Assembly (NCBI GenBank): GCA_029262005.1
Contig: JAJDAG010000086.1
Span: 62,001-126,000, forward strand
Direction: 5' to 3'
Length of the DNA stretch: 64,000 nt
Source of the DNA: Candidatus Zhuqueibacterota bacterium
Lineage (GTDB): Bacteria; Zhuqueibacterota; Zhuqueibacteria; Oceanimicrobiales; Oceanimicrobiaceae
Position numbers and translations under genes: made by a program. Of the stretch, positions 56,078-64,000 are shown piece after piece. Below the pieces are notes generated by a model, which searched no databases, was not told the origin of the DNA, and worked only from the letters and a program-made list of their open reading frames with translations. Numbering within the stretch: position 1 is the first letter of the stretch; every line of letters starts with the position of its first letter.

Positions 56078-56515
56078 AATTGCCCTTTAGCTTATTCAGA
56101 ATAATTTGTTAGCAGTTCCCTGGAAATGTCTCCGCCCCGTAGAACGTTATGGCTTTGATGGTGACAATTTTGGTGGTAGGTTTGAACCAAGGCTAAGTAT
56201 AAGAATTCTCCACAAAAAGTCAAAGAAAAATTTGTACAAGCTACATGTATGTCATCTGAGAGCAAAAGTGCTTCGACGGTATTTTGTTGTCCACAGCCAA
56301 TTCACAGAAAAAGCTTACACGATAAAAAGCACGAACCCAAAACCCACTGAGAACTGTCCGCGGCAAAAGACCCAAAAGCTTGACTTTATCAAAAACAATT
56401 CCTAATATACCACGTTCCCCAAACTTTTTAAAAAAAACTACTCACCTGGAATAAGTAGAACATCCAAATTGTATGAATGGAGAAACCACCTTCCACCAAA
56501 AATCGCGAGAACAAT
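56078..56515. other. Divergent intergenic region, antiporter / TonB receptor
   Basis: About 440 AT-rich bases without a supported gene. Must hold promoters in both directions; no clear operator or terminator seen. An ORF at 56106-56405 lacks any supporting feature. Confidence 0.35.
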
Positions 56516-58744
56516 ATGCAGCCAAAATCCATAGGGCAGAGAGGCTTAATCGTCCTTCTGGCATTATTAACAGTTGCTTCACACGGTAATGCCCAGGAAG
56601 TCACTATCAATGGCACTGTGCGTGATTTGAACGCACACTATGAAATTCGCAATGTCAACATCTTCATCAAGGACACCAGTACGGGTGTCAGCAACAGCTC
56701 CTCCGGCAGATATTCCCTCACAATTATGCCCGGCGACCTCGACAAATCTGTCGTTTTTCGACATGTTGCCTACGAAACAAGGGAAATATCAATTGATACG
56801 CTCCGGCATACAAAAGTCGTTTATCTGCAACCACGTGTCATTCCGCTTCAGGGTGTTGAGATTAGCGGTGAAGGCTTCCCAGGCTCCAAAATCAAGAATG
56901 ACATTCCACTGGTTCTTTCAGTTATTGACAACGAAGCTTTCGAAATCCAGGGATTTGTTGACGCCGGCGATCTTTTAAAAACAGATTACAGCATCCAGAT
57001 TGAGGAAGACCTGAGCGGCCAGAAAACCGCCGCGATACGAGGCGGCAACCCTGAAGAGGTCGTAGTCCTTTACAATGGTATCAAACTAAACAATTCCTTT
57101 GATAAGGTTTTTGATTTCTCGCTTATTAATCTTGAAGATGTAGATAGATTCGAAATCATCAAGGGCAGCAATTCCGCGCTGTATGGCGCCGAGGGCTTTT
57201 CCGGTGTCATCAACATTGTGCCAAAACTGGAAAAAGACTACAAAATTCGCTTCCAGCAAAAACTGGGAACCTATCAAGCCGGAAACTGGGGCTTGCATTT
57301 GCACAATAATCTCGGCCCGCTTTTTGGCAGCTACAGCATAAAACAAGGTGGATACCAAAGGCAATTCGCGAACCAAGACACGATCTCGGGTATTCTTGAC
57401 AATGCCTCTCTTCACCATGAAGCCAATCTAAGCTATGTCTTTGGTTCCGATGAAATAAAAAAGAACACACTGTCGACAATGTGGTTTTATACTAAACTGG
57501 ACCACCAGAATTCCAGAGACAACAGAACTTTGGACAACAGCAATCAACTATTTTCAATGAGATATACAGGCGACCTGTTTTTCATAAAAGGGCTGGACTT
57601 TTCAATGTCCCACCATGAGCTGGATGAGGCGCTACTAACGGCAAGCAACAAAGATAAAGTGGTAGATGATCGCTCGACACAAATAAACACAGAAAAACAA
57701 TTTGGCTTCAAAAATGTCGATTGGGTGATGTCCTATCAGTTTCAACACACAAATACCGACTACGATAGAACTCGCAACCAGACGTTATTAACAACACATC
57801 TGCAACGCGACCATCATGGTCTGGCCACGGTTATCAAATATCATGGAAAAACTGCATCCGAGTTTGTTAAGACTATGGACTTCGACTTAAGCCTGCGATA
57901 TGATCGGATCGATGATGGCGGTACTTTCCCCGGAGAGAACGGCATCACCAACCTGGAAAATCAAGACAACGCCTGGCGTGAAACAACCGCCAAATTCGCA
58001 TTGAACATAAGTGGATATAAAGATGATCTGACGGTTGACGGGTTCATGAGCATTGGCAGCAACACCATGTTTCCAACCCTTTTGCAAATGTCAAGTGTGG
58101 CAAACAATGCAGCCACCCCAACTTCAACACCCAACCTCAATCCACAAAAAAATCAGGGGCTTGAAATCGGCTTCGATCTTACCAAAGATATGGCGAGCAA
58201 CTCTGCGCTTGACGGGCTTCAGTTCAGCGCCACATATTTCAGAAACAGCTATGAAAACAAACTTAGAACTTTCCATACCATTGGCACCCCCGATCTTTTC
58301 TACGACAATGTGAAATTTGCCGACATCACCGGCCTGGAATCCAAATCATCGGCTTTTCTATTTCATAAAAAACTCACACTGGAACTCGGATACTCTCGAT
58401 ATTTTGTTTCCGAGAAAGCCGCATTTCCATTCAAGTTCGATTTCAAACGCACAGTTAACATGCTTATTGAACACGTGGGATATTCACTAAGACTACTCTG
58501 GTTCAAAGAGGGAGAACAAGTCGGCTGGTTCCGCGACATAAAAAATGTCAATGAATTTGACCAGGTTACTTTGCCAAGTAACAGCGACATTGATATACAC
58601 CTGAGCAAAACTCTGTCTTTTGGCAAGCTCAAGATATTCAGCAATTTCAGCGGGCGCAACCTGTTTAACAACGGTGCCACCGAGCTGCAAGGCCTGGCAA
58701 TTCATGACCGCCGTTTCTATATAACGGTTGGAGCACAGTACTGA
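56516..58744 (+). CDS. TonB-dependent outer-membrane receptor
   Basis: 742 residues from the ATG at 56516; a signal peptide ends near SHGNAQ. A carboxypeptidase-regulatory-like beta-sandwich (about 28-110, VTINGTVRDLNAHYEIRNVNIFIKDTSTGV) precedes a plug domain (about 125-235, IRGGNPEEVVVLYNGIKLNN and SNSALYGAEGFSGVINIVPK), followed by a barrel that ends with an aromatic C-terminus (RFYITVGAQY). The ligand is unknown. Its stop overlaps the start of the following lipoprotein gene by one base (TGATG), so the two are one operon. Confidence 0.93.
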   Translation: MQPKSIGQRGLIVLLALLTVASHGNAQEVTINGTVRDLNAHYEIRNVNIFIKDTSTGVSNSSSGRYSLTIMPGDLDKSVVFRHVAYETREISIDTLRHTKVVYLQPRVIPLQGVEISGEGFPGSKIKNDIPLVLSVIDNEAFEIQGFVDAGDLLKTDYSIQIEEDLSGQKTAAIRGGNPEEVVVLYNGIKLNNSFDKVFDFSLINLEDVDRFEIIKGSNSALYGAEGFSGVINIVPKLEKDYKIRFQQKLGTYQAGNWGLHLHNNLGPLFGSYSIKQGGYQRQFANQDTISGILDNASLHHEANLSYVFGSDEIKKNTLSTMWFYTKLDHQNSRDNRTLDNSNQLFSMRYTGDLFFIKGLDFSMSHHELDEALLTASNKDKVVDDRSTQINTEKQFGFKNVDWVMSYQFQHTNTDYDRTRNQTLLTTHLQRDHHGLATVIKYHGKTASEFVKTMDFDLSLRYDRIDDGGTFPGENGITNLENQDNAWRETTAKFALNISGYKDDLTVDGFMSIGSNTMFPTLLQMSSVANNAATPTSTPNLNPQKNQGLEIGFDLTKDMASNSALDGLQFSATYFRNSYENKLRTFHTIGTPDLFYDNVKFADITGLESKSSAFLFHKKLTLELGYSRYFVSEKAAFPFKFDFKRTVNMLIEHVGYSLRLLWFKEGEQVGWFRDIKNVNEFDQVTLPSNSDIDIHLSKTLSFGKLKIFSNFSGRNLFNNGATELQGLAIHDRRFYITVGAQY

Positions 58745-59709
58745 TGTTATACCAAAACCTAACATTGACACGCTGGGTAATGCCGGCCATCCTGTTTTTA
58801 TTTTCATTGAGCCTTACCGGCTGCACCAACAGTCCACTCGGCAGCAACGAAATTTCAGGTGGCAATCGACAAATAACCGGCAAAGTGGTTATAACCGATC
58901 ACCCGAGCGCTGAGGACGCTTTCGTCTGGCTTGAAGGCTTTAACGTTGGCACCCGAACAGACGCAGAAGGAAAGTTCACCCTGGCACTGCCGGCACCGCA
59001 GAATCAAAATTCACAAGGAGGAATCAACGGCATTTTTAAGCTTTATGCTTATGTTGCCAACTATGCTTTAGACATTGCAACCACCGTCATCAAAGAGGGG
59101 GAGTTTGTCTACTCAAAAGAAGATATCGGTGCAAAAGGGGAACTAAAACGCCACCTGTTTTTAGCCAAAAAGTTTGAAGTTGACATCGTCGTATTCCCAC
59201 CGACCTTCAACTGCATCCCTGACCCATTGCTCAATCTTCCCAACTTCACTCAAGTCACATTATCACTGAAATCTATTTCAGGGGACCCGGTCACAGCTAT
59301 TCTCAGAAAACCAGGACAGATCTACGCAGAAAAATTTTATCTCAAAAACATTGAAACGCGGGAAATCTATTTGCAAACGGCTTTCAAAACAGGCTCTGAT
59401 TTCAGAAATGAGATCCAGGTTTCGGAGATTCCACACTCTGAAACCTACAACTTTGAGCTCAGTCGGGTTGAGACCGACAGCACAACCATACTGCCGCCAG
59501 GCGATTATGAACTATTTCCATACTTTCTTGTGGTCGATGAAGCAGTGCCGGTTGAATTAATTGAAAGTATAGGCGACAATGTTGAGAGCCCTGATGGTGA
59601 ATTTTTCAAAATTCCAGCGAAACGAAGCGGGGCACCGCTTCACATTCTTTGTGAAAATTCAGACAACCAGGCCTCCAAATTCAATCCAGACAGATCAATT
59701 CACAATTGA
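58744..59709 (+). CDS. Receptor-associated lipoprotein 1 (CarboxypepD_reg-like)
   Basis: 321 residues with a signal peptide and lipobox LTGC (SLSLTGCTNSPLG). Next comes a carboxypeptidase-regulatory-like segment (QITGKVVITDHPSAEDAFVWLEGFNVGTRTDAEGKFTLALP) and a conserved 'GIFKLYAYVANY' block. Its C-terminal half (FFKIPAKRSGAPLHIL) is beta-rich. It is a paralogue of the next gene. No SusD-like features, so this is not a standard glycan SusCD pair. Function unknown; the position suggests a surface partner of the receptor. Confidence 0.8.
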   Translation: MLYQNLTLTRWVMPAILFLFSLSLTGCTNSPLGSNEISGGNRQITGKVVITDHPSAEDAFVWLEGFNVGTRTDAEGKFTLALPAPQNQNSQGGINGIFKLYAYVANYALDIATTVIKEGEFVYSKEDIGAKGELKRHLFLAKKFEVDIVVFPPTFNCIPDPLLNLPNFTQVTLSLKSISGDPVTAILRKPGQIYAEKFYLKNIETREIYLQTAFKTGSDFRNEIQVSEIPHSETYNFELSRVETDSTTILPPGDYELFPYFLVVDEAVPVELIESIGDNVESPDGEFFKIPAKRSGAPLHILCENSDNQASKFNPDRSIHN

Positions 59710-59789
59710 AAGGGATCGGGCGCAAGTCCCAGTTTCTCTGCAAAAAAAGCATGCAAGGCATGACAAAAAAAACAAACCAAGATCACACC

Positions 59790-60689
59790 ATGAAAAACTA
59801 CAGCAATAAACCAACATCAGTAGTCCGGTCTCTTTTTACAACCACACTATCCTTCATCGCCATTTGTCTTTTGGGCTGCACCAGCAGTCCTGTGGAAAAC
59901 AATGCGGTTTCCGAGGCAAACCGGGAAATCAGCGGCCTGGTACTTTTCCCCGGAGGCGCACCGGCTGAAGATGTGTTTCTCTGGCTTGAGGTATTGGACA
60001 TCAACACCCGAACAAACGCGAGTGGCGCCTTCACAATCACCATCCCCAAACCATCGGAGCAAGGCTTGCCCGATGGCTTGAGCGGCGTGTTCAAGCTTTA
60101 TGCCTACGTTGCCAACTATTCCGTGCAAACAATCAATGTCATCATTAGAAATGGCAGCATTTTATATTCAAATGCAGATGTTGGAAAAAACGGTGTGTTG
60201 CTGCAGACAGTTGTTTTGCAAAAAAAACTCGCCATCAATATTTCCACTCTCCCGGCTGAAGTGAATCGTTTTTCACAAACCACCATCCAGGCCCAGGTGA
60301 CTTTGCAGGCAACCACAGAAGAACCGATTACTGTTATTTACAGAAAATCAGGGCAAGCTTACTCCACCCGGATATTTCTGAAAAACATTCAGACAAAACA
60401 AATCTATTCACGGCAAACGTTCACCAATGGCCTTAATATAGTTGAACAAATAACGGTTGAGCAAACACCACAAACTCACACCATCTTATTCAGGGCCGCT
60501 GCCCAAGATGACGATGACGCCAGTGCGCTGCCTTTGGGTGAATACGAGCTCATCCCCTACATGCTCATTGAAAATAATGACATACCCACAGAACTGTTTG
60601 AAAGCATGGGCGAAGAAGTCCTAAACGCGACGGGCGAATTCTTCAAAGTGCCGTACCAACGTACCGGCGCATCATTCAAAATTCTCTAG
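59790..60689 (+). CDS. Receptor-associated lipoprotein 2 (paralogue of lipoprotein 1)
   Basis: 299 residues from the ATG at 59790, which begins a signal peptide with lipobox LLGC (ICLLGCTSSPVEN). The longer frame to a TTG at 59706 would put a non-homologous stretch ahead of the signal peptide. It shares with lipoprotein 1 the order 'R.I.G.V..P....AEDVFLWLE....TRT.A.G.FT..IP', VFKLYAYVANYS, FLKNI.T, GEYELIPY, and GEFFKVPYQRTGASFKIL. The paralogues are clearly diverged. Third gene of the putative receptor operon. Confidence 0.82.
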   Translation: MKNYSNKPTSVVRSLFTTTLSFIAICLLGCTSSPVENNAVSEANREISGLVLFPGGAPAEDVFLWLEVLDINTRTNASGAFTITIPKPSEQGLPDGLSGVFKLYAYVANYSVQTINVIIRNGSILYSNADVGKNGVLLQTVVLQKKLAINISTLPAEVNRFSQTTIQAQVTLQATTEEPITVIYRKSGQAYSTRIFLKNIQTKQIYSRQTFTNGLNIVEQITVEQTPQTHTILFRAAAQDDDDASALPLGEYELIPYMLIENNDIPTELFESMGEEVLNATGEFFKVPYQRTGASFKIL

Positions 60690-60729
60690 CAAAAAAGAAA
60701 AGCCGTTTCTGAAATTCTCAGAAACGGCT
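60690..60729 (-). terminator. Stem-loop after the second lipoprotein gene
   Basis: Perfect 12-bp stem AGCCGTTTCTGA/TCAGAAACGGCT with a 5-nt loop, starting 12 nt after the lipoprotein stop. The U-run (TTTTCTTTTTT) lies on the minus-strand side, so as an intrinsic terminator it would act on minus-strand transcripts; on the plus strand it is a 3'-end hairpin only. Confidence 0.6.
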
Positions 60730-60862
60730 TCCAGCCTAGGGGAGGGAATAAAAGAGGAGGTAATATTGCTTCATTAATATAGACACTTGAAACGGTCAAA
60801 AACTCTCAAAATTATTAAAAAAAATTTTCGGCAATGGTTTCCTCCCGTGGCAAGCTGCAAAC

Positions 60863-60897
60863 AAAAAAGGCCGACATTGAAAAATCGGCCTTTTTTT
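60863..60897. terminator. Bidirectional intrinsic terminator
   Basis: Stem AGGCCGA/TCGGCCT flanked by A6 on the left and T7 on the right. Serves both the receptor operon (plus) and the SGNH-hydrolase gene (minus), which ends at 60920. Confidence 0.9.
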
Positions 60898-60919
60898 AAC
60901 TTAAAAAACAGACTTAAAC

Positions 60920-63900
60920 CTACTTCAGCAAAGTCATCATTTTCGAGTCCTTCCACTTTCCTGCTCTGATGCGGTAAACATAAACGCCGGATGCCACTCG
61001 CGAACCGCGTGTGTTACGGCCATCCCAGGCGATCTTATGCCGCCCCGGCTTCATTTCTTTATTAAGAAGGGTTGTCACCAACTCCCCTTTCAAGTTGTAA
61101 ACATGAATCGACACTTTTGATTTTGCCGGCAGGTGATAATTGATCTGCGTTTTGGGATTAAATGGATTCGGGTAGTTTTGCAACAAAGCAAATTCAGATG
61201 GAATCGCTGCATCAAGCGCCTCATTTTTCACATCGGAAGTAGCGATGGACAAACGGTTCCTGGAGACAAACAGAACATCGGTAATTTGCACATCAGCATA
61301 ACCATCAAAACCGGCCGGCACATGGCCATCCAGCTCAACGAGTGTGCCGTTGATCGCCTTTGCACTATTCTGCTTTTCCAAATAGCCAATAACAGTGATG
61401 CTGTTGGCATCTTTGTGTGCTTCAAGTCGCATGCCGAACATATTCTCATACGGCACGATTTTGCTTAAATCGATCATGCTGCTGTCATAACGAATGGTAA
61501 ACTGAAATCCACGAATAAGCTGATCTCCTGAAATCTCCACAGGGATGCGAACCCGGCTGCCGGCTGTAGCCTGTACAGGCGGCAAAGTTACAGTGAGTTG
61601 CCCGGCTGCCTCAGCATCAATGCCAGTTTGCACGGTTGATTTCAATCTTTCCAGATCCGCGTTGCCCAGATCAAGTAAGTTGACATAATCAATAAGATTA
61701 ACAACGCCATCGCCATTCAGGTCGCTGCGCAGCATATTTTCCCGGGTCGTGGTTTCGGTTGCAAAGAGCGCATCTCTCAATTCAAACACATTAGGAATAG
61801 CCGGCAGCGTTTGAACTTTCTGAACAAAAGCTTCACCCTCATTCACACTGTGTGTGCTTTGCTTGTCAGCGTCAGAAATTCTAAACCGGTAACGACCTGT
61901 TTTTTGGGAGGGAGCGCGCCACACAAACCGGCCTTTATTTGGCGTGCGTTCGCTCAGTACGGCCCAGGTAGCGCCGTCGTCGACAGAGCACTCTAGTTTG
62001 ACATGTTCAATTTCACCCAGTGTTTTCCACTGCAAGCTGTGCGTACTCCCCGCTTCCCAGGATGGCGCCTTCCGTAAATTCGAGAATTCGAGAGCAGCCA
62101 CAGTTGACGACAAAACCGTAAAGTCGTTCGCGCTCTGAGCGCTGCCGTAATTGTTGCTCACCATAATTTTACCGGAAGTAGCCCCAGACGGCACATTGGT
62201 CCGCAGTTGCGTGTTTGAGTCTACTGTAACACGGGTGGCTTGCACACCATCAAAGGCCACCGTTGTGGCACCGCCGCTCAGAATGCTCTGGATGACATCG
62301 AACCAAACACCGGCCATAACGCCGTAACCTGTATCATTGGGATGAATGTTATCGGTTGACGGAAAGTAATCATTCTGCCAATTTGAATGGTCCTTAAACG
62401 TTTCGTTTATGGGTGCGTAATAAACCCGCTCACCCGCCTGCTGCCGCTGCGTTACCAGGTTCTTGATTGAATTGACCAAATTGGTGGTCGTGCTGTTCTT
62501 TGAGTCTTTCCTCGGAATAATACCTGCCAAAATTGTGATGATATTTGAATCGAAATTTCGAATATGATCCAGGTTCTGACCGATCTCATTGATGGTACTC
62601 GAATTGGATTGTTGAGAAGAAATATCATTCGTTCCGATGTGGAAAAGAATCATGTCCGGCGGATTGTCGTTCAGGAAATCGTCTATTTCGGCGAGCGTTT
62701 CGTCTGCCCAATAACCGTTGTGACCTTCATGCTCATTGTCAAAGCCGGAACCATTTTGATCGGAGCCGACAAAGTTGTAGGCAATACCCGCGCCGTCAAG
62801 CAGACTGGCCAGGTCATTGCGATAGCCAGCATTGTCAGTTGAACCCGTAACACCCTTGGTAATGGAGTTACCCAGCGGCATAATACGAATCGTGCCCTGG
62901 CTCGAAGCGCCACCAACTGTGGTCGCGAAATTCTGACCATGAACCGTGATTTCGCTCCCAACAAGACCGCTCGCGGGTGTGAACGAACTAATTTGTGGTG
63001 TTCCGGCGAAAAAACTGCCACGCAGATAGACCGTCAAATCATCGTTGCTCGAACTCCAAATCCAGCTTGCAGTGCTCCCGGATGGGAAATTGGTAATATT
63101 GCGGTTCCAGGGAGCCACGCCGTACTGACCGTTGTCAGTTGCAGCATTCCAGGCGGAATCGTTAAAGCCAGGCGTTTGCCAGCCACTTTCATTGTTTAAG
63201 GTCATCCGCCAGGAGTCATCAGTTCGCAACGCCAAATCACCATTCACGCGAACTTCGAGAATGAGGCCGGCCACACCACCGCCATTAATGCCTTTTGCCG
63301 CCACAACATTCTCTCCGGAAACAACCGGGGCGGAAAAACTTTGGGCAAGGTTCCACTGATTGTCGCTGCCCACGAGGGCGCCATTTACGTAAAGTTCATA
63401 TTCATCATCGGCGTTTACAACAATGTCCATCGTACCGAGATCCGCTGCAATTGTAAACGATGCGGCACTAACATCTGAGGGCACGCCATCTGCCGCATCG
63501 GAGATACGCACGAAACAGTCACTTGAAGCATTGCTGCCTGCCGGAACGCTCTGGCTACCATCGTTTGCAGTTGCGTTTTCCAGCACATTCCAATTGCTGC
63601 CACCATCTGTGGACAGCTCAACCTTGACAGTGTTTATGGCGCCGGAGGATGTCCAGGAAACCGTTTGCGAATTACTAACCGTCCAGACTTCACCGCCGTT
63701 TGGCGACGTAAGTGTCAGTTGCTCTGGCGGCGGCGTGCCACCAGCCGTTATCACCAATTCCGGTACTGGATTCGAACCATTCAGCGTAGAAAATTCCGCT
63801 TGATTATCGGAACCACTTTTTAGAGCAAAGCTGTAAGTGCCGTTACCATTGACAGCGGATGTTACATCCAGATCAACGATTGTGCCCCCTGTAACAATCC

Positions 63901-64000
63901 CTAAATTACCCAACGCAACACCGTTGATCACGGGCGCGTTTCCAGCATTTAGTCCTTCATCCAACCAGGGTGTGTTGGTACCAGCATAGTCATTGCCAAC
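60920..64000 (-). CDS. Large secreted SGNH-hydrolase multidomain protein with T9SS sorting domain (cut by window edge)
   Basis: At least 1026 residues; the frame is open to the right edge. In order of translation: a DNRLRE-like module, an Ig-like segment (TSPNGGEVWTVSNSQTVSWTSSG), a galactose-binding-like module, an IPT/TIG segment (SSFTPASGLVGSEITVHGQNF), and an SGNH/GDSL hydrolase with the nucleophile block IMPLGNSITKGV, the HIGTNDISS block and the C-terminal Asp-x-x-His in DNIHPND. A second IPT/TIG and Ig-like part, a dockerin-like EF-hand (DLNGDGVVNLIDYVNLLDLGNAD), a cohesin-like module and a C-terminal type A sorting domain (NYPNPFNPKT... SGVYVYRIRAG) follow. Probably cell-surface carbohydrate esterase; substrate unknown. 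Confidence 0.92.
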   Translation of the reverse strand, partial: VGNDYAGTNTPWLDEGLNAGNAPVINGVALGNLGIVTGGTIVDLDVTSAVNGNGTYSFALKSGSDNQAEFSTLNGSNPVPELVITAGGTPPPEQLTLTSPNGGEVWTVSNSQTVSWTSSGAINTVKVELSTDGGSNWNVLENATANDGSQSVPAGSNASSDCFVRISDAADGVPSDVSAASFTIAADLGTMDIVVNADDEYELYVNGALVGSDNQWNLAQSFSAPVVSGENVVAAKGINGGGVAGLILEVRVNGDLALRTDDSWRMTLNNESGWQTPGFNDSAWNAATDNGQYGVAPWNRNITNFPSGSTASWIWSSSNDDLTVYLRGSFFAGTPQISSFTPASGLVGSEITVHGQNFATTVGGASSQGTIRIMPLGNSITKGVTGSTDNAGYRNDLASLLDGAGIAYNFVGSDQNGSGFDNEHEGHNGYWADETLAEIDDFLNDNPPDMILFHIGTNDISSQQSNSSTINEIGQNLDHIRNFDSNIITILAGIIPRKDSKNSTTTNLVNSIKNLVTQRQQAGERVYYAPINETFKDHSNWQNDYFPSTDNIHPNDTGYGVMAGVWFDVIQSILSGGATTVAFDGVQATRVTVDSNTQLRTNVPSGATSGKIMVSNNYGSAQSANDFTVLSSTVAALEFSNLRKAPSWEAGSTHSLQWKTLGEIEHVKLECSVDDGATWAVLSERTPNKGRFVWRAPSQKTGRYRFRISDADKQSTHSVNEGEAFVQKVQTLPAIPNVFELRDALFATETTTRENMLRSDLNGDGVVNLIDYVNLLDLGNADLERLKSTVQTGIDAEAAGQLTVTLPPVQATAGSRVRIPVEISGDQLIRGFQFTIRYDSSMIDLSKIVPYENMFGMRLEAHKDANSITVIGYLEKQNSAKAINGTLVELDGHVPAGFDGYADVQITDVLFVSRNRLSIATSDVKNEALDAAIPSEFALLQNYPNPFNPKTQINYHLPAKSKVSIHVYNLKGELVTTLLNKEMKPGRHKIAWDGRNTRGSRVASGVYVYRIRAGKWKDSKMMTLLK

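Noticed and set aside
1..64000. CRISPR arrays, tRNA, rRNA, insertion sequences, prophage
   Set aside because: Looked for in all gene-free stretches; no regular repeat-spacer pattern, no T-loop/cloverleaf and no transposase or integrase seen.

Overview
The window reads as chromosomal DNA of a Gram-negative, didermic, respiring bacterium of the FCB superphylum, most likely a Calditrichota / KSB1-like lineage. The lineage is inferred from the C-terminal 'NYPNPFNP' type A sorting domain (type IX secretion), many lipoproteins with relaxed lipoboxes, a TonB-dependent receptor with a carboxypeptidase-regulatory-like N-terminus, and generally core-genome gene content. I saw no phage, plasmid, IS transposase, CRISPR array, rRNA or tRNA. 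Most of the sequence is ordinary metabolism; the unusual material is regulatory or architectural.

Layout. 1-343 (minus): the start of prephenate dehydratase (pheA), cut by the window edge, preceded by a terminator and a 17-residue leader peptide rich in Phe and Tyr codons, which looks like a classical attenuator. 579-1499: DUF1684 lipoprotein. 1567-4669 (minus): NlpC/P60 peptidase, dipeptide epimerase and lysA in a tightly overlapping operon that fits murein-peptide salvage. 5000-5581: LOG-family nucleotide phosphoribohydrolase. 5680-10387 (minus): MacA-like adaptor, one ATPase and two FtsX/MacB-type permeases. 10887-14558 (minus): lipoprotein, TauE/SafE permease, DinB-like protein, DUF1579 protein and WYL regulator. 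14981-19598 (plus): histidine degradation hutH-hutU-hutI, bracketed by two inverted copies of a MITE-like element. 20699-22163: trmB and a small heat-shock protein with a sigma-54-type promoter. 22663-29966: ispH, a GlcD/GlcF-type fused FAD/Fe-S oxidoreductase and a receiver-PPDK hybrid protein. 30440-31801 (minus): glutamate dehydrogenase. 32110-35867 (minus): small hypothetical gene, secreted metalloprotease, and a PCuAC - Sco - cytochrome c group for copper delivery to an oxidase. 36415-41753 (plus): glutamine synthetase and a GlnE-type adenylyltransferase with ACT domains inserted between its halves.

41856-47430 (minus): rlmH, an adenosine-specific kinase family gene, and the conserved ffh-rpsP-khpA-rimM-trmD-rplS translation cluster; S16 carries a long Ala/Glu/Lys repeat tail. 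47770-56077 (minus): an NhaD-like antiporter followed by nuoJ-K-L-M-N and an eIF-2B-like gene, i.e. only the membrane arm of complex I. 56516-60689 (plus): a TonB-dependent receptor followed by two paralogous lipoproteins. 60920-64000 (minus): a very large secreted SGNH-hydrolase protein cut by the right edge.

Together the nitrogen genes (hut, gdhA, glnA, glnE) form a notable theme. The strongest candidates for something not widely described are the pheA attenuator, the ACT-containing GlnE with an Asp-to-Glu change in its second catalytic domain, the MITE pair around hut, the NhaD-NuoJKLMN operon, and the receptor plus twin-lipoprotein set.
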